Counted from the first letter of the stretch, positions 1 through 11,102 are shown. The stretch is DNA of 38,028 nucleotides from Candidatus Methylobacter oryzae (GCA_945861405.1 CAMAUL010000028.1:1-38028); one strand, 5' to 3'. Program-made: numbers and translations. Notes: a model not told the origin generated them from the letters alone.

Positions 1-114
1 GATGACGATGTTGAGGCAGTCATGCATAAGCTCAATCATCGCCCTCGAAAAACGCTCAACTTTAAAACACCGCATGAGGTATTTTTTTCTGAAAAAGAGA
101 GGGATGCCGCATGA
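1..114 (+). CDS. IS30-family transposase, C-terminal fragment (partial at window edge)
   Basis: Open from base 1 in frame 1 to a TGA at 112-114, giving 37 residues. The motif LNHRPRKTLNFKTPHEVF is the conserved tail that follows the DDE catalytic core in IS30 transposases. Only the end is present in the window. Whether the upstream gene is intact cannot be seen. Confidence 0.75.
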   Translation, partial: DDDVEAVMHKLNHRPRKTLNFKTPHEVFFSEKERDAA

Positions 115-149
115 TTACTAGGATTGCACTTCGGAGTTGAATCCGCCAG
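1..149 (+). mobile_element. IS30-family element, 3' remnant entering from the left edge
   Basis: The first 114 bases are an open frame that ends in TGA and encodes the C-terminal tail of a transposase. The visible residues NHRPRKTLNFKTPHEVF are typical of the end of IS30-family DDE transposases. The following 35 bases, around 119-149 (ATTGCACTTCGGAGTTGAAT), look like the right terminal inverted repeat of such elements. The catalytic part and left end lie outside the window, so completeness cannot be judged. It borders the ABC-3C cassette and may have helped move it. Confidence 0.75.
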
Positions 150-164
150 TTAAAAAAATTATTT

Positions 165-241
165 ACCACGAAGAACACGAAGGGCACGAAGAACATAATT
201 GCTTTAATTCAGTGCATTGGAATCTTCGTGTTCTTCGTGGT
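165..241. repeat. Inverted repeat with 18-bp perfect arms
   Basis: The arms are 165-182 (ACCACGAAGAACACGAAG) and 224-241 (its exact reverse complement), separated by 41 bases. A further partial copy of the same GAAGGGCACGAAGAAC motif sits inside the left half. This looks like a dispersed non-coding repeat rather than a terminator, because the loop is long and no T-run follows. It lies between the IS30 end and the first ABC-3C gene. Confidence 0.7.
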
Positions 242-326
242 TATTCTTTAAATTGCGCTAAAATGAATACTTTCATAGTCTCGGCAGCAAACCGCCACAC
301 GCATTAATTATAAACTTGAACTCATA

Positions 327-1289
327 ATGAATCGACAAGACTACATAGGACAAATAACAGATGCTTTGGCGATTCTTTCTCGGAAGGTTGAAATAAGGGC
401 GTCTCTTAATTTAACCGATATAAATGTTTGTGCCGAAGATTTTTATAAAGACTTGCTAAATTTGGCTTTTGGTTACAAGTTAAGAAATCTAAATGAAAGT
501 AAGCCAAATGCAAAAGCCATAGATTTATTCGATTCTGAGAATCGAATTGCAATTCAGGTAACATCTACTTCGGCTATTGTTAAGACACGAAAAACAGTTA
601 CAAAATTTATCGAAAAAGAGCTTTATCGTGATTATGATCGCTTGGTTATTTTGAATTTAGTTCGCGTGACACCGCACAAAGAAAAATCAATTGGAATAAC
701 TGGTATTTTTCAAATAGACACTAAACAAGATATATGGGATTACAATGATTTAGCTCGTAAAATTAGTAGTAAGGATTCAGCAACATTGAAAAATATTGCT
801 GATTTTTTGCATAAGGAATTGAAATTAATTCCTGATTCTAAATTACCAAAAGAAGTACAAACTATTATTGCCCTGATAGACCACCTTAGTAATTGCATTT
901 ATACTGCTACCGATGAAATATTTATCGAAGAGCCTGATCCAGAAGGTAAAATCTACAAACGCTTTGCTGAACATTCTGGCTTTTTAACACAGACATATTC
1001 TGAACTATATAATGTATATATCTCAAATTTAGAGACCGTTAAAGAAATGACTGATATAGGAACTGTTCAAGTCGCGAAAATGGCTTTATATCTTAAAACA
1101 TATAGCGATAAGGTATTAACTGAGTCCGATGGAAATCCTAAAGTTGCCTTAGATAAAATTACACAAGAGTTTGCACGGATTGTTGGACAAAAAGGCATAG
1201 AATACGATGAAACAGCAATAACGTTCTTTCTTGTTAATGAACTTATACGATGCAATGTTTTTCCTAAAAATGAGGCAATCAATGGCTAA
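327..1289 (+). CDS. SMEK-domain protein, effector-type component of an ABC-3C system
   Basis: 320 residues. The N-terminal half (about residues 1-165) matches the SMEK domain, with the core AIDLFDSENRIAIQVTSTSA followed by a lysine-rich stretch. The pattern 'aspartate, strand, Gln-Val-Thr' resembles the active-site region of restriction-endonuclease-like folds. The C-terminal half is helical with no motif I recognise. SMEK proteins are known partners in ABC-three-component (ABC-3C) systems, which are predicted prokaryotic conflict systems; the nuclease-like role is inference. The stop overlaps the next gene by 8 bases, so the three genes form one operon. The gene is clearly AT-richer than the nqr and rimP-pnp blocks, which suggests horizontal transfer. 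Confidence 0.75.
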   Translation: MNRQDYIGQITDALAILSRKVEIRASLNLTDINVCAEDFYKDLLNLAFGYKLRNLNESKPNAKAIDLFDSENRIAIQVTSTSAIVKTRKTVTKFIEKELYRDYDRLVILNLVRVTPHKEKSIGITGIFQIDTKQDIWDYNDLARKISSKDSATLKNIADFLHKELKLIPDSKLPKEVQTIIALIDHLSNCIYTATDEIFIEEPDPEGKIYKRFAEHSGFLTQTYSELYNVYISNLETVKEMTDIGTVQVAKMALYLKTYSDKVLTESDGNPKVALDKITQEFARIVGQKGIEYDETAITFFLVNELIRCNVFPKNEAING

Positions 1290-1518
1290 TTTATTTTCAA
1301 AAGATGAAGACCTTTTTAAATCTTCGCCTTACATTGGAGCAGAAATCCTTAAATTACTTGAACAATCAGGGCAGCATCGTATCAGTATTTTTGATGTGGC
1401 AAGTAAATTAAAAAAGAAAAATAAATTGGGCGTCAGAACTATTTATTACGGAATGTTATTTTTATACTCATTGGGTATTATTGAATTTGAAGCGCCTTAC
1501 TTAATTTCAAAATGTTAA
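1282..1518 (+). CDS. ABC-3C system middle component (small helical protein)
   Basis: 78 residues from the ATG at 1282. An in-frame ATG lies 51 bases upstream (1231), but it is buried in the preceding gene and lacks a ribosome site; the 8-base overlap at 1282 fits translational coupling. The sequence (residues 12-75: PYIGAEILKLLEQSGQHRIS, then a Lys-rich patch and a YYGMLFLYSLGIIEFE segment) is a small winged-helix-like protein. It has the size and position of the 'middle component' that bridges effector and ATPase in ABC-3C systems. Assignment rests mainly on gene context and general look. The stop overlaps the next start by 7 bases. Confidence 0.7.
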   Translation: MANLFSKDEDLFKSSPYIGAEILKLLEQSGQHRISIFDVASKLKKKNKLGVRTIYYGMLFLYSLGIIEFEAPYLISKC

Positions 1519-3227
1519 AACTACATCGCCTATATAGTGAGCCAGAGTTATTTGAGCCAATTATTTTTTTAGATGGCATCAATCTCATTTTCGGCGAAAC
1601 CAATGAATCATCTGTGAAAACCAATGGTGTAGGTAAATCGCTGTCTATTGAGTTTTTAAATTATTGTCTATTAAAGAAGTTTTCTGAAAGTCGTGTTTCT
1701 AAAATCCCATCTGATGCTTTTTCTCATGATACTTTAATTTGTTTAGATTTTTTTATACATGGTCAAGCAATAACTTCGAAACGGAGTATTGAAAATCATG
1801 AATGTCCTACCCTAATAATTGAAGGTGAATCAACTGAATATTTTAATATTACAGATGCGACAAATCAGCTGACAAATCTTTTATTTGGTTCTGCCATTAA
1901 TTATGAGCATCCTTCTTTTAGAAAAATTATTGGTTTACTCATTAGAGACGAACGATCAGAATTTAAATCAATTATTAAATGTTACGATACAAGTAAAAAT
2001 ATACCTGCCGATTATACCCCTCATCTCTATTTACTAGGTATAAACCCCTCCTTATATCATGAAGCAAAGGATCTTCAAAAGGAAATAGATGATACGACTA
2101 AGGCTAGTGGGAAACTAAAAAAAGATGTAGAGAGCTTAACCGGAAAAAGCTTTAAAGAAGCTAATTCAGATTTAAATGAACTTACTGGGCAAGTAGATAA
2201 AATAAAGCATGAAATGGATGCGCTTGAAAATGCAAAAAGTTTCGAGATAGTTAGAGACGAGACTATTGAGCTTGAAAAAGAATTAGACAACCAGAAAGCA
2301 CGTGCTGGAGTCATTAAGTCTGAATTATCAAAGATTAGGCTTTTTAAAGGTGATAATTATATTGATGATTCAGAAGTTGCAGACCTTTATGAACGATTTA
2401 AAAAAGGTCTGGGCGACATGATTAAACGCGAAATACAGGAAGTAACCGCGTTTAAGAAAAAAATTGATAGTTTTCAACAAACATTAATTGAATCGCGTAA
2501 AGAATCCTTAGTTAATCAGCTAAAGGAAGTTGATAAAAATATTAAAGCATTGGATATTCGTTATAAAGACAAGCTTAATATTATTGATAAAGAAGGCGTT
2601 TTAAAAAGCTTAAAAATAACTATTTCTACTTACCAACATAAATTGGAAGAACAATCTCGACTTTCTTCCTTTATCAAAAAACATAATGAATATGAGCATC
2701 ACATTAAGCTCACCAAGCAAGAACGCAATAATAAAATTACAGTTTTAGATTCATTGGTTATTGATGCTAACCCAATTAAAGTTGCGTTTGAAAAATATAT
2801 TCTTGATATTCATGATTATGTAATGGGCAATAGGGCATGCTCGTTCAATATTGAAATTAACAATAAAAAAGAGGTAGTTAACTATGAGTTACGCATCCAT
2901 GATGATGGGAGCCATAGTAATGAACGCGAGAAAGTCTTTTTTTACGATATTGCTATGCTGTTGACTCCTGAAATAGCTGAGCGTCATCCCGGACTATTAG
3001 TGCATGACAATATATTTGATGTTGACCAAGATACTTTGATTAAAAGCCTTAATGTTCTTGCTGAAAATACTAGTGCTTTAGAGAATAAACAATATATTTT
3101 AACGCTTAATAAGGACAAGCTCCATGCTGATGAAATCAAGTCATTGAAGATGGATGTAAATAATTATAAGGTAGCTTCATTTACAAAAGACAAAAGATTT
3201 TTGAGAAAACATTATCAAGAGCTTTAG
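1512..3227 (+). CDS. DUF2326 ABC/SMC-like ATPase of an ABC-3C system
   Basis: 571 residues. The N terminus shows the RecF/SMC-like start: LDGINLIFGETN, then KTNGVGKSLSIEF, a Walker A-type loop at about residues 36-48. The middle (about 180-430) is highly charged and heptad-like, a long coiled coil. The C terminus carries the DUF2326 pattern, including SHSNEREKVFFYDIAMLLTP (signature-like) and PGLLVHDNIFD (Walker B region, about residues 496-506). In this family the ATPase is thought to drive or license a partner effector during conflict with phage or plasmids. It is the last gene of the three-gene overlapping operon with the SMEK protein. The low GC agrees with its two partners. Confidence 0.85.
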   Translation: MLKLHRLYSEPELFEPIIFLDGINLIFGETNESSVKTNGVGKSLSIEFLNYCLLKKFSESRVSKIPSDAFSHDTLICLDFFIHGQAITSKRSIENHECPTLIIEGESTEYFNITDATNQLTNLLFGSAINYEHPSFRKIIGLLIRDERSEFKSIIKCYDTSKNIPADYTPHLYLLGINPSLYHEAKDLQKEIDDTTKASGKLKKDVESLTGKSFKEANSDLNELTGQVDKIKHEMDALENAKSFEIVRDETIELEKELDNQKARAGVIKSELSKIRLFKGDNYIDDSEVADLYERFKKGLGDMIKREIQEVTAFKKKIDSFQQTLIESRKESLVNQLKEVDKNIKALDIRYKDKLNIIDKEGVLKSLKITISTYQHKLEEQSRLSSFIKKHNEYEHHIKLTKQERNNKITVLDSLVIDANPIKVAFEKYILDIHDYVMGNRACSFNIEINNKKEVVNYELRIHDDGSHSNEREKVFFYDIAMLLTPEIAERHPGLLVHDNIFDVDQDTLIKSLNVLAENTSALENKQYILTLNKDKLHADEIKSLKMDVNNYKVASFTKDKRFLRKHYQEL

Positions 3228-3310
3228 ATAAGTAGGGGGCGTATCGCGCACCTTACCGAACTTCGACAGCTCGAACAAATCTCCACGCGTTCCAACTGCG
3301 ATTCCTTAAA

Positions 3311-3634
3311 TTAAGAAGCGTGATTCGCCGCAGGAATTTTTTGTGGGGTCAGTCGGTAGCCCATTGCGTGCATAATGGCGTTTACGCTGCTAAATTGCGG
3401 ATTGCCGTTTTCCGAAAGGGCTTTTTGCACACCCTTGCGGCTTAGGCCGGAAACTTCAGCGACTCGGCTTACTCCTTTCACTCGACTAACCACGCGCAGG
3501 GACGACAGCAGGACGGCGGTATCGCCGCTTTCGGCATATTCGTCGAAGAGGACGGTAATATAATCGTCAACTTCCTCGGGATGGTCGCGAAGGTATTGTT
3601 CTTCAACTTCGCCAATCGTTCTATAAGTGCTCAT
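3311..3634 (-). CDS. HigA-type antitoxin (addiction module antidote protein)
   Basis: 107 residues. The central part (about 55-90) is a Cro/C1-type helix-turn-helix: SRVAEVSGLSRKGVQKALS, then NPQFSSVNAIMHAMGYRL. The overall pattern matches the antidote family of chromosomal addiction modules, in which the antitoxin binds both toxin and operator DNA. It lies downstream of its toxin and overlaps it by 14 bases, the toxin-first order typical of HigBA-like pairs. The N-terminal extension of about 50 acidic residues is longer than in the shortest members. Confidence 0.85.
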   Translation of the reverse strand: MSTYRTIGEVEEQYLRDHPEEVDDYITVLFDEYAESGDTAVLLSSLRVVSRVKGVSRVAEVSGLSRKGVQKALSENGNPQFSSVNAIMHAMGYRLTPQKIPAANHAS

Positions 3635-3950
3635 GGTTTAGATACTCCTGCCAATAGGTTTTGGCTTGTTCAATGTCTTTGCTTTGGCTTCCCTTGTTGC
3701 CGCCGCAGAGCAGGACGACGATTTGGTTGTCCTGTTCCCCGAAATAAACTCTGTAGCCGGAACCGAAAAATAATCGCAATTCGCTAACCCCTTCGCCGAC
3801 TGGTTCACAGTCTCCATAGTTGCCTTGTTGCAGACGGGAAACGCGGGCAAGGATGCGTTTTCGTACGATGGCATCCCGCAAGCTATAAAGCCACTCGGTA
3901 AAAGGCTCTTTTCCGCTTTCCTTGGCATAGACGATAACCCGCTTTGGCAT
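3621..3950 (-). CDS. RelE/HigB-like toxin (addiction module killer protein, Gp49-like)
   Basis: 109 residues from the ATG at 3948-3950. A start 25 codons further upstream is open, but the family begins at MPKRVIVYAKESGKEPFTEW. Visible landmarks are FTEWLYSLRD, the basic helix KRILARVSRL, the strand ELRLFFGSGYRVYF and the C-terminal CGGNKGSQSKDIEQAKTYW, all typical of the phage-derived Gp49/HigB killer family. These toxins are usually ribosome-dependent mRNA endonucleases of RelE fold; activity here is inferred. It is co-transcribed with the overlapping HigA-like antitoxin. Confidence 0.85.
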   Translation of the reverse strand: MPKRVIVYAKESGKEPFTEWLYSLRDAIVRKRILARVSRLQQGNYGDCEPVGEGVSELRLFFGSGYRVYFGEQDNQIVVLLCGGNKGSQSKDIEQAKTYWQEYLNHEHL

Positions 3951-4224
3951 TGTCGTGTCGGTCACTGGCTTATTCCTTCGATTTATATCAAGGCGAACTT
4001 TAGTACGCAGTAATTTTGAATGCAAGCTGTTTTTTCTAATGGAGATTTTATTGGGGGAAGCTGCTATTTTTGGCTGGATGAGTGCTGAAATACATAATCC
4101 GAGGACGCAATGGCCTTAGCCGTATTGCACCGGATGTTGTGCTTTGAAAATAGCATATTGCACCATAGGGAAAATCCGTGTAGGTTACGCAAAGCGATAT
4201 GACTGTTAACAATGAGAAGCTGAT

Positions 4225-4473
4225 ATGCCTGAAATAGCAAGATTTTACGGGATCGTGATAAAGCTCTTTTTTGGAGATCATCCGCCGCCGCATTTTCACG
4301 CGGTCTTTGGTGAGTATGTTGGCTTGTTCAATATTGACACTCTTGAAATGGTAGAGGGCGATCTACCCAACAGGGCTAAGAAAATGGTCATTGAATGGGC
4401 TAATATGCACAAAAACGAGCTGAAGCTGATGTGGGAGAATCAAGAGTTTCACAAGCTGCCGCCGCTGGAGTAA
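4225..4473 (+). CDS. DUF4160 domain protein, possible toxin of a TA-like pair
   Basis: 82 residues that match DUF4160 over the full length: MPEIARFYGIVI, the histidine-rich DHPPPHFHAVFGEY (residues about 19-32) and the C-terminal helix WANMHKNELKLMWE. DUF4160 genes are commonly followed by DUF2442 genes, as here with a 3-base gap, and the pair is often suggested to be toxin-antitoxin-like. No biochemical role is established to my knowledge. Confidence 0.8.
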   Translation: MPEIARFYGIVIKLFFGDHPPPHFHAVFGEYVGLFNIDTLEMVEGDLPNRAKKMVIEWANMHKNELKLMWENQEFHKLPPLE

Positions 4474-4476
4474 GAA

Positions 4477-4725
4477 ATGAAATGTCCAAAGGTAAAATCG
4501 GCTGTAGCCATTGATGAGCATACGCTGATGATTGAGTTCGATAATAATCTAAAGAAGAAGTACGACGTAGCGCCGCTACTTGAAAAAGAGATGTTTTTTC
4601 CGTTAAAAAATCCCGCATTATTCAAAGCTGTAAAAGTTGAACAGGGGGGGTACGCTGTCATTTGGAGCGCTGATATAGATATTAGCGAATACGAGTTATG
4701 GAGCCATGGACAATTAATGCTTTAA
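4477..4725 (+). CDS. DUF2442 domain protein, partner of DUF4160
   Basis: 82 residues with the DUF2442 pattern: an N-terminal strand pair (VDEH-like AIDEHTLMIEFDNN), YDVAPLL, then the FPLKNPALFKAVKVEQGGYAVIW core and a C-terminal DIDISEYELW. A ribosome site (GGAG) lies at the end of the DUF4160 gene, which leaves only 3 bases between the two, so they are surely co-translated. In comparable pairs this is the presumed antitoxin or DNA-binding member. That role is inference from gene pairing. Confidence 0.8.
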   Translation: MKCPKVKSAVAIDEHTLMIEFDNNLKKKYDVAPLLEKEMFFPLKNPALFKAVKVEQGGYAVIWSADIDISEYELWSHGQLML

Positions 4726-6447
<1,722 letters not shown>

Positions 6448-6448
<1 letters not shown>

Positions 6449-7650
6449 TGTCGCCTAGAGATATTTTAGACAGCATAGAACCGTATTTCACCAAAGGTGG
6501 GCGGCTCGAAAAGTATTACGGTCTCTATGAGATGGTAGATACTTTTATTTATACACCGGCGGATGTAACGCGCGGCACTACGCATGTTCGTGACGGCAAC
6601 GACTTGAAACGAACCATGACTTTTGTGGTTATTGCGACGTTTTTTTGCATCCTGATGGCCTTGTATAATACAGGCTATCAAGCCAATTTAGCGATGGCAA
6701 CGATGGGTCTGGAACAGGCTCCGGGTTGGCGCAGTATCCCGATGGCGGTGTTCGGCTACAGCTCGATGAATCCGTTTTCGAACCTGGTTCACGGCGCGTT
6801 GTACTTTTTGCCTATCTATATAGTCACGTTGGCTGTCGGCGGTGTCTGGGAAGTATTGTTCGCAACCGTTCGCGGCCATGAAGTGAATGAAGGCTTTTTG
6901 GTATCGTCAATGCTGTATACGTTGATTATGCCGCCCGATATGCCTTTATGGCAGGTGGCTTTGGGCATTTCTTTCGGTATCGTTATCGGCAAGGAAGTGT
7001 TCGGCGGTACCGGCAAAAACTTCCTGAACCCTGCGTTGACTGGACGGGCGTTTTTATATTTCGCTTACCCTGCATCCATTTCCGGCGATTCGGTTTGGGT
7101 TGCCGTTGACGGCTTTACCGCAGCGACGCCTTTAGGCTTGGCGGCAAATGGCGGTCTTGATGCGGTTTACGCGGCTAATTACAGCTGGATGCAAACTTTT
7201 TTCGGTTTTGAACCGGGCTGTCTGGGCGAAACATCAACACTGGCTATTTTGATTGGCGCGGCCTTCCTGTTGTACACCAAAGTGGCATCGTACCGGATCA
7301 TGGGCGGTGTATTTGCAGGCATGGTCGCGACTTCGTTGCTGTTCAACTTTATCGGCAGCGATACCAACCACATGTTTGCGTTGCCTTGGTACTGGCATTT
7401 GACCATGGGCGGTTTTGCGTTCGGCATGGTTTATATGGCGACCGATCCGGTCAGTGCCGCGATGACCGATACCGGTCGCTGGATATTCGGCGGGCTGGTT
7501 GGAGCCATGACGGTATTAATCAGGGTTGTTAATCCGGCATTCCCGGAAGGAATTATGCTGGCAATTTTGTTTTCCAACATGTTCGCGCCCACGATTGATT
7601 ATTTCGTCATTCAGGCCAATATCAGAAGAAGGATGAAACGTCATGCCTAA
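6448..7650 (+). CDS. nqrB: Na+-translocating NADH-quinone reductase subunit B
   Basis: 400 residues; integral membrane subunit that carries covalent FMN (and riboflavin at its interface) and forms part of the sodium path. About ten membrane helices are visible from residue 55 on. The flavin attachment threonine lies in FTAATPLG (Thr about 227), the counterpart of the SGAT-type motif modified by the ApbE flavin transferase. Other landmarks are [20 protein letters not shown] and [19 protein letters not shown]. The start overlaps the nqrA stop and the end overlaps nqrC by 8 bases. Confidence 0.97.
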
Positions 7651-8566
7651 GTGTGAGCAATTCAATAAAATTTGCGCCAAGCTGGATAGCTGTGAGCATT
7701 ACCAAAAATTCAGGGTCTACTGGGATAAAGTCCTTGCCATGGGCAATGACAGCCTGGAAAAAACCATCGCGATTGCAACTGCGCTTTGCTTGGTTTGCGC
7801 GGTTCTGGTTTCATTTTCTGCGGTCGCCTTAAAGCCGCTTCAAGTCCATAACAAGGAACTGGACATGAAGAAGAACATTCTCGATGTAGCAGGTTTGCTT
7901 CAGGAAGGCAGCGATATCGACAAGGCGTTTGCGGAAAAAATCGAAGCTAAAATCGTTAACCTGGAAACAGGCGACTATGTTGAGGATATGAATCCTGCCG
8001 AATACGACCAGCGCAAAGCGGCGAAAGATCCTGCTTTAAGCGCCGCCATTCCGAAGGAAAAAGATATTGCTCATATCCGGGTCAAGGCTAAATACGCCAA
8101 GGTCTTTTTGGTGAAAGAGGCCGGTGCGCTTAAGTCGGTTATTCTGCCGGTACACGGTTACGGTTTATGGTCAACGTTATATGGCTTCCTGTCATTGGAT
8201 CCAGATGGACAGACCGTACAAAGCATCAACTTTTACGATCAGGCGGAAACTCCGGGATTGGGCGGTGAAGTGGTTAACCCTAACTGGCGCGCACTGTGGA
8301 AAGGCAAGAAAGTCTATGCCGAAACAGAGCAGGCTGGATCGGAAAAAGGCCTGATAGAGGCCGCCGAGATTGGCGAACCTGCGTTGAGCCTGATTAAGGG
8401 CGTGGTCGATAACAGCAAGCCGGGTTCTCAATACCAAGTCGATGGTCTGGCGGGCGCGTCGTTAACCAGCACCGGTGTGACTAATCTGGTCAGATACTGG
8501 ATGAGTAAAGAAGGTTTTGCCCCGTATATAGCTAAAGTAAGAGCGGTTAAAGGAGTTAAGTCATGA
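7643..8566 (+). CDS. nqrC: Na+-translocating NADH-quinone reductase subunit C, with N-terminal extension
   Basis: 307 residues, about 45 more than the usual NqrC. NqrC has one N-terminal membrane anchor (here about residues 40-62) and a periplasmic FMN domain. The flavin is expected on Thr275 in [12 protein letters not shown], which fits the ApbE modification pattern D-x-x-x-G-A-S-x-T. The extra N terminus (1-35) is hydrophilic and holds three cysteines and a histidine (C4, C11, C17, H19). The start at 7643 has a good AGAAGGA ribosome site and is coupled to nqrB; the alternative ATG at 7739 would give the classical length but lacks a clear ribosome site. Confidence 0.95.
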   Translation: MPKCEQFNKICAKLDSCEHYQKFRVYWDKVLAMGNDSLEKTIAIATALCLVCAVLVSFSAVALKPLQVHNKELDMKKNILDVAGLLQEGSDIDKAFAEKIEAKIVNLETGDYVEDMNPAEYDQRKAAKDPALSAAIPKEKDIAHIRVKAKYAKVFLVKEAGALKSVILPVHGYGLWSTLYGFLSLDPDGQTVQSINFYDQAETPGLGGEVVNPNWRALWKGKKVYAETEQAGSEKGLIEAAEIGEPALSLIKGVVDNSKPGSQYQVDGLAGASLTSTGVTNLVRYWMSKEGFAPYIAKVRAVKGVKS

Positions 8567-9243
8567 GTGAAATTTTAAATGATGAAACCAAGAAAGTACT
8601 GATAGAGCCGTTGGTTGACAACAATCCGATTACTTTACAAGTTCTGGGTATTTGTTCGGCGTTGGCGGTGACTTCGCAAATGTCGACCTCGCTGATTATG
8701 GCGCTGGCGTTGACGTTGGTGACGGCATGTTCCAGTGCGGCTATCAGCGCGATCAGAAACCATATTCCCGGCAGCATTCGGATCATTGTGCAAATGACCA
8801 TTATTGCCTCGTTGGTTATCGTGGTCGATCAGATACTGAAAGCTTTTGCTTATGAAATCAGCAAGCAATTGTCGGTATTCGTCGGCTTGATTATCACCAA
8901 CTGTATCGTGATGGGCCGTGCCGAAGGTTACGCAATGAAGAATCCGCCTTTAGCCAGCTTTATGGACGGTATTGGCAACGGCTTGGGTTACAGCTTGATT
9001 CTGATTACCGTGTCTTTTATCAGGGAATCATTAGGTTCAGGTAAATTACTGGGTATTGAAGTCTTCAAGCTCACCAAAGATGGCGGCTGGTATGATCCAA
9101 ATGGCTTGATGTTGTTACCACCGAGCGCGTTCTTTATTATCGGTTTGATTATCTGGGCTGTCCGTCAATGGAAGCCGAAACAGGCAGAAGCTGCGGATTT
9201 CAAAATCCTGTCGATAGCTCATGGTGAAGGAGGGCATCACTAA
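8563..9243 (+). CDS. nqrD: Na+-translocating NADH-quinone reductase subunit D
   Basis: 226 residues, six predicted membrane helices. NqrD pairs with NqrE in inverted topology and together they hold an intramembrane iron centre through conserved cysteines; here one such cysteine is in [17 protein letters not shown] (about residue 111). Another landmark is [13 protein letters not shown]. The gene overlaps nqrC by 4 bases (ATGA) and nqrE by one base. Confidence 0.97.
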   Translation: MSEILNDETKKVLIEPLVDNNPITLQVLGICSALAVTSQMSTSLIMALALTLVTACSSAAISAIRNHIPGSIRIIVQMTIIASLVIVVDQILKAFAYEISKQLSVFVGLIITNCIVMGRAEGYAMKNPPLASFMDGIGNGLGYSLILITVSFIRESLGSGKLLGIEVFKLTKDGGWYDPNGLMLLPPSAFFIIGLIIWAVRQWKPKQAEAADFKILSIAHGEGGHH

Positions 9244-9851
9244 TGGAAGCTTATATTAGTCTATTCATAAAGGCTGTCTTTATTGAAAATCTGGCGCTGT
9301 CCTTCTTTTTGGGCATGTGTACGTTTATCGCGGTTTCCAAGAAAATATCGACAGCGATGGGTTTGGGTATTGCGGTCATGATGGTGCAAATCATCACCGT
9401 ACCGGCCAATAACTTTATTTATCACGCCTTGTTAAAGGAAAATGCTTTGTCCTGGATGGGCATCACCGGCGTTGATTTAAGCTTTTTGGCGCTGTTAAGT
9501 TGTATCGGCGTGATTGCGGCGTTGGTGCAGATTTTGGAAATGATTTTAGATAAATTCTTTCCTGCTTTGTACCATGCGTTAGGCATATTCTTACCTTTAA
9601 TCACGGTAAACTGCGCGATTTTAGCCGGCAGTTTGTTCATGATCGAACGTGATTACAACCTGCCTGAAAGTGTTGTGTACGGCGTAGGTAGCGGCTTCGG
9701 TTGGGCGCTGGCTATCACCGTGATGGCCGGTGTGCGCGAAAAACTCAAATACAGTGATATACCTGCTGGTTTACAAGGACTGGGTATTACCTTTATAACT
9801 GCGGGTCTGATGTCGCTTGGCTTCATGGCTTTCTCTGGAATCCAACTTTAA
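9243..9851 (+). CDS. nqrE: Na+-translocating NADH-quinone reductase subunit E
   Basis: 202 residues, the normal length, with six membrane helices. Conserved segments are [20 protein letters not shown] (with one metal-binding cysteine at about 26), [17 protein letters not shown] (second cysteine about 120) and [14 protein letters not shown]. It forms the membrane pair with NqrD that carries electrons across the bilayer between NqrF and NqrC. A 9-base gap precedes nqrF. Confidence 0.97.
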   Translation: MEAYISLFIKAVFIENLALSFFLGMCTFIAVSKKISTAMGLGIAVMMVQIITVPANNFIYHALLKENALSWMGITGVDLSFLALLSCIGVIAALVQILEMILDKFFPALYHALGIFLPLITVNCAILAGSLFMIERDYNLPESVVYGVGSGFGWALAITVMAGVREKLKYSDIPAGLQGLGITFITAGLMSLGFMAFSGIQL

Positions 9852-9860
9852 GGGTGCGAC

Positions 9861-11081
9861 ATGCTTGAAATTCTATTAGGGATTATTATTTTCACAGGCT
9901 TTGTGATTGCGCTGGTATTTGTGATTATCGGTGCGAAAAGCAAATTGGTCGCTGAAGGGGATGTTGAAATCCTGATCAATGATGAAAAGAAAATTCATGT
10001 ACCGGTAGGGTCAAAATTATTAACCGCGTTGGCTGATAACGGCTTGTTCGTTTCATCGGCTTGCGGCGGCGGCGGTACTTGCGGACAATGCAAGGTTAAA
10101 GTGCATTCAGGCGGCGGCGAAATTTTAGCCACCGAATTAAGCCATATCAGCAAGCGGGAAGCGGCTCACGGCGAGCGTCTTTCTTGTCAGGTTTCGGTTA
10201 AGCACAACATGGACATTGAAGTCGAAGACAGCGTATTCGGCGTTAAAAAATGGGAATGTAAGGTTAAATCGAACAAAAACGTTGCTACTTTCATTAAGGA
10301 ACTGGTGCTCGAATTGCCGAAAGGTGAGCAAATCAAGTATCGCGCAGGCGGTTATATTCAGATCGAATGCCCTCCTTATGTCGCCAAATACAGCGATTTC
10401 AACGTCGAGAAAAAATTCCGCGACGATTGGGATAAGTTTAATTTGTGGCGTTATGTGTCCGATGTAAAAGAACCGACGTTACGCGCTTATTCGATGGCCA
10501 GTTATCCTGAAGAAAAAGAAATCATGCTGAACGTGCGTATTGCGACGCCGCCTCCCGGCGCATCGGATAGCGTGCCGCCCGGCATCATGTCTTCTTACAT
10601 CTTTAGCCTGAAACCGGGAGATAAATGTATTGTTTCCGGGCCTTATGGCGAGTTTTTCGCTAAAGATACTCAAAACGAGATGGTCTTCATCGGCGGCGGC
10701 GCAGGTATGGCGCCGATGCGCTCGCATATCTTCGATCAATTACGCAGGCTCAAATCCAAGCGTAAAATGAGCTTCTGGTATGGCGCTCGTAGCAAACGCG
10801 AAATGTTCTATGTGGAAGATTTCGATATGCTGGCCAAGGAAAATGATAATTTCGAGTGGCATGTCGCGTTGTCCGATCCGTTGCCGGAAGATAAATGGAC
10901 GGGCTATACCGGTTTTATCCATAATGTGCTTTTTGAAGAATACATCAAGAACCATCCAGCTCCAGAAGATTGCGAGTTTTACATGTGCGGGCCGCCGATG
11001 ATGAACTCGGCGGTCATCAAGATGCTGTTGGATAACGGCGTAGAGCCGGAAAATATCCTGCTGGACGATTTCGGCGGGTAG
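9861..11081 (+). CDS. nqrF: Na+-translocating NADH-quinone reductase subunit F
   Basis: 406 residues; the NADH-oxidising entry point of the complex. One N-terminal membrane helix (3-25) is followed by a ferredoxin domain with the 2Fe-2S ligands C68, C74, C77 and C109 ([15 protein letters not shown] and GERLSCQ). Then come an FAD domain with RAYSMASYP and a C-terminal NADH domain with [14 protein letters not shown] and FYMCGPPMM. All catalytic landmarks are intact. It ends the nqrABCDEF transcription unit and is followed by a hairpin and an intrinsic terminator. Confidence 0.97.
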   Translation: MLEILLGIIIFTGFVIALVFVIIGAKSKLVAEGDVEILINDEKKIHVPVGSKLLTALADNGLFVSSACGGGGTCGQCKVKVHSGGGEILATELSHISKREAAHGERLSCQVSVKHNMDIEVEDSVFGVKKWECKVKSNKNVATFIKELVLELPKGEQIKYRAGGYIQIECPPYVAKYSDFNVEKKFRDDWDKFNLWRYVSDVKEPTLRAYSMASYPEEKEIMLNVRIATPPPGASDSVPPGIMSSYIFSLKPGDKCIVSGPYGEFFAKDTQNEMVFIGGGAGMAPMRSHIFDQLRRLKSKRKMSFWYGARSKREMFYVEDFDMLAKENDNFEWHVALSDPLPEDKWTGYTGFIHNVLFEEYIKNHPAPEDCEFYMCGPPMMNSAVIKMLLDNGVEPENILLDDFGG

Positions 11082-11102
11082 GGGCAACCCTTGTGGTTGC
11101 CC
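11082..11102 (+). repeat. Hairpin directly after the nqrF stop
   Basis: Perfect 8-bp arms GGGCAACC (11082-11089) and GGTTGCCC (11095-11102) with a 5-base loop start one base after the nqrF stop. No T-run follows, so it is more likely an RNA-stabilising 3' hairpin or a small repeat than a terminator. Confidence 0.5.

Noticed and set aside
165..241. Repeated ACGAAG motifs considered as a CRISPR array
   Set aside because: Only two inverted arms and one partial copy, without regular spacers or cas genes anywhere in the window.
3240..3300. Sequence with CTTCGACAGCTCGAAC considered as another copy of the repeat found in rimP
   Set aside because: The match is short and lacks the CAGGCTCAGGAC part, so it cannot be told from chance.
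11082..11102. Hairpin after nqrF as a terminator
   Set aside because: No T-run follows; the real terminator is the next hairpin at 11135-11173.
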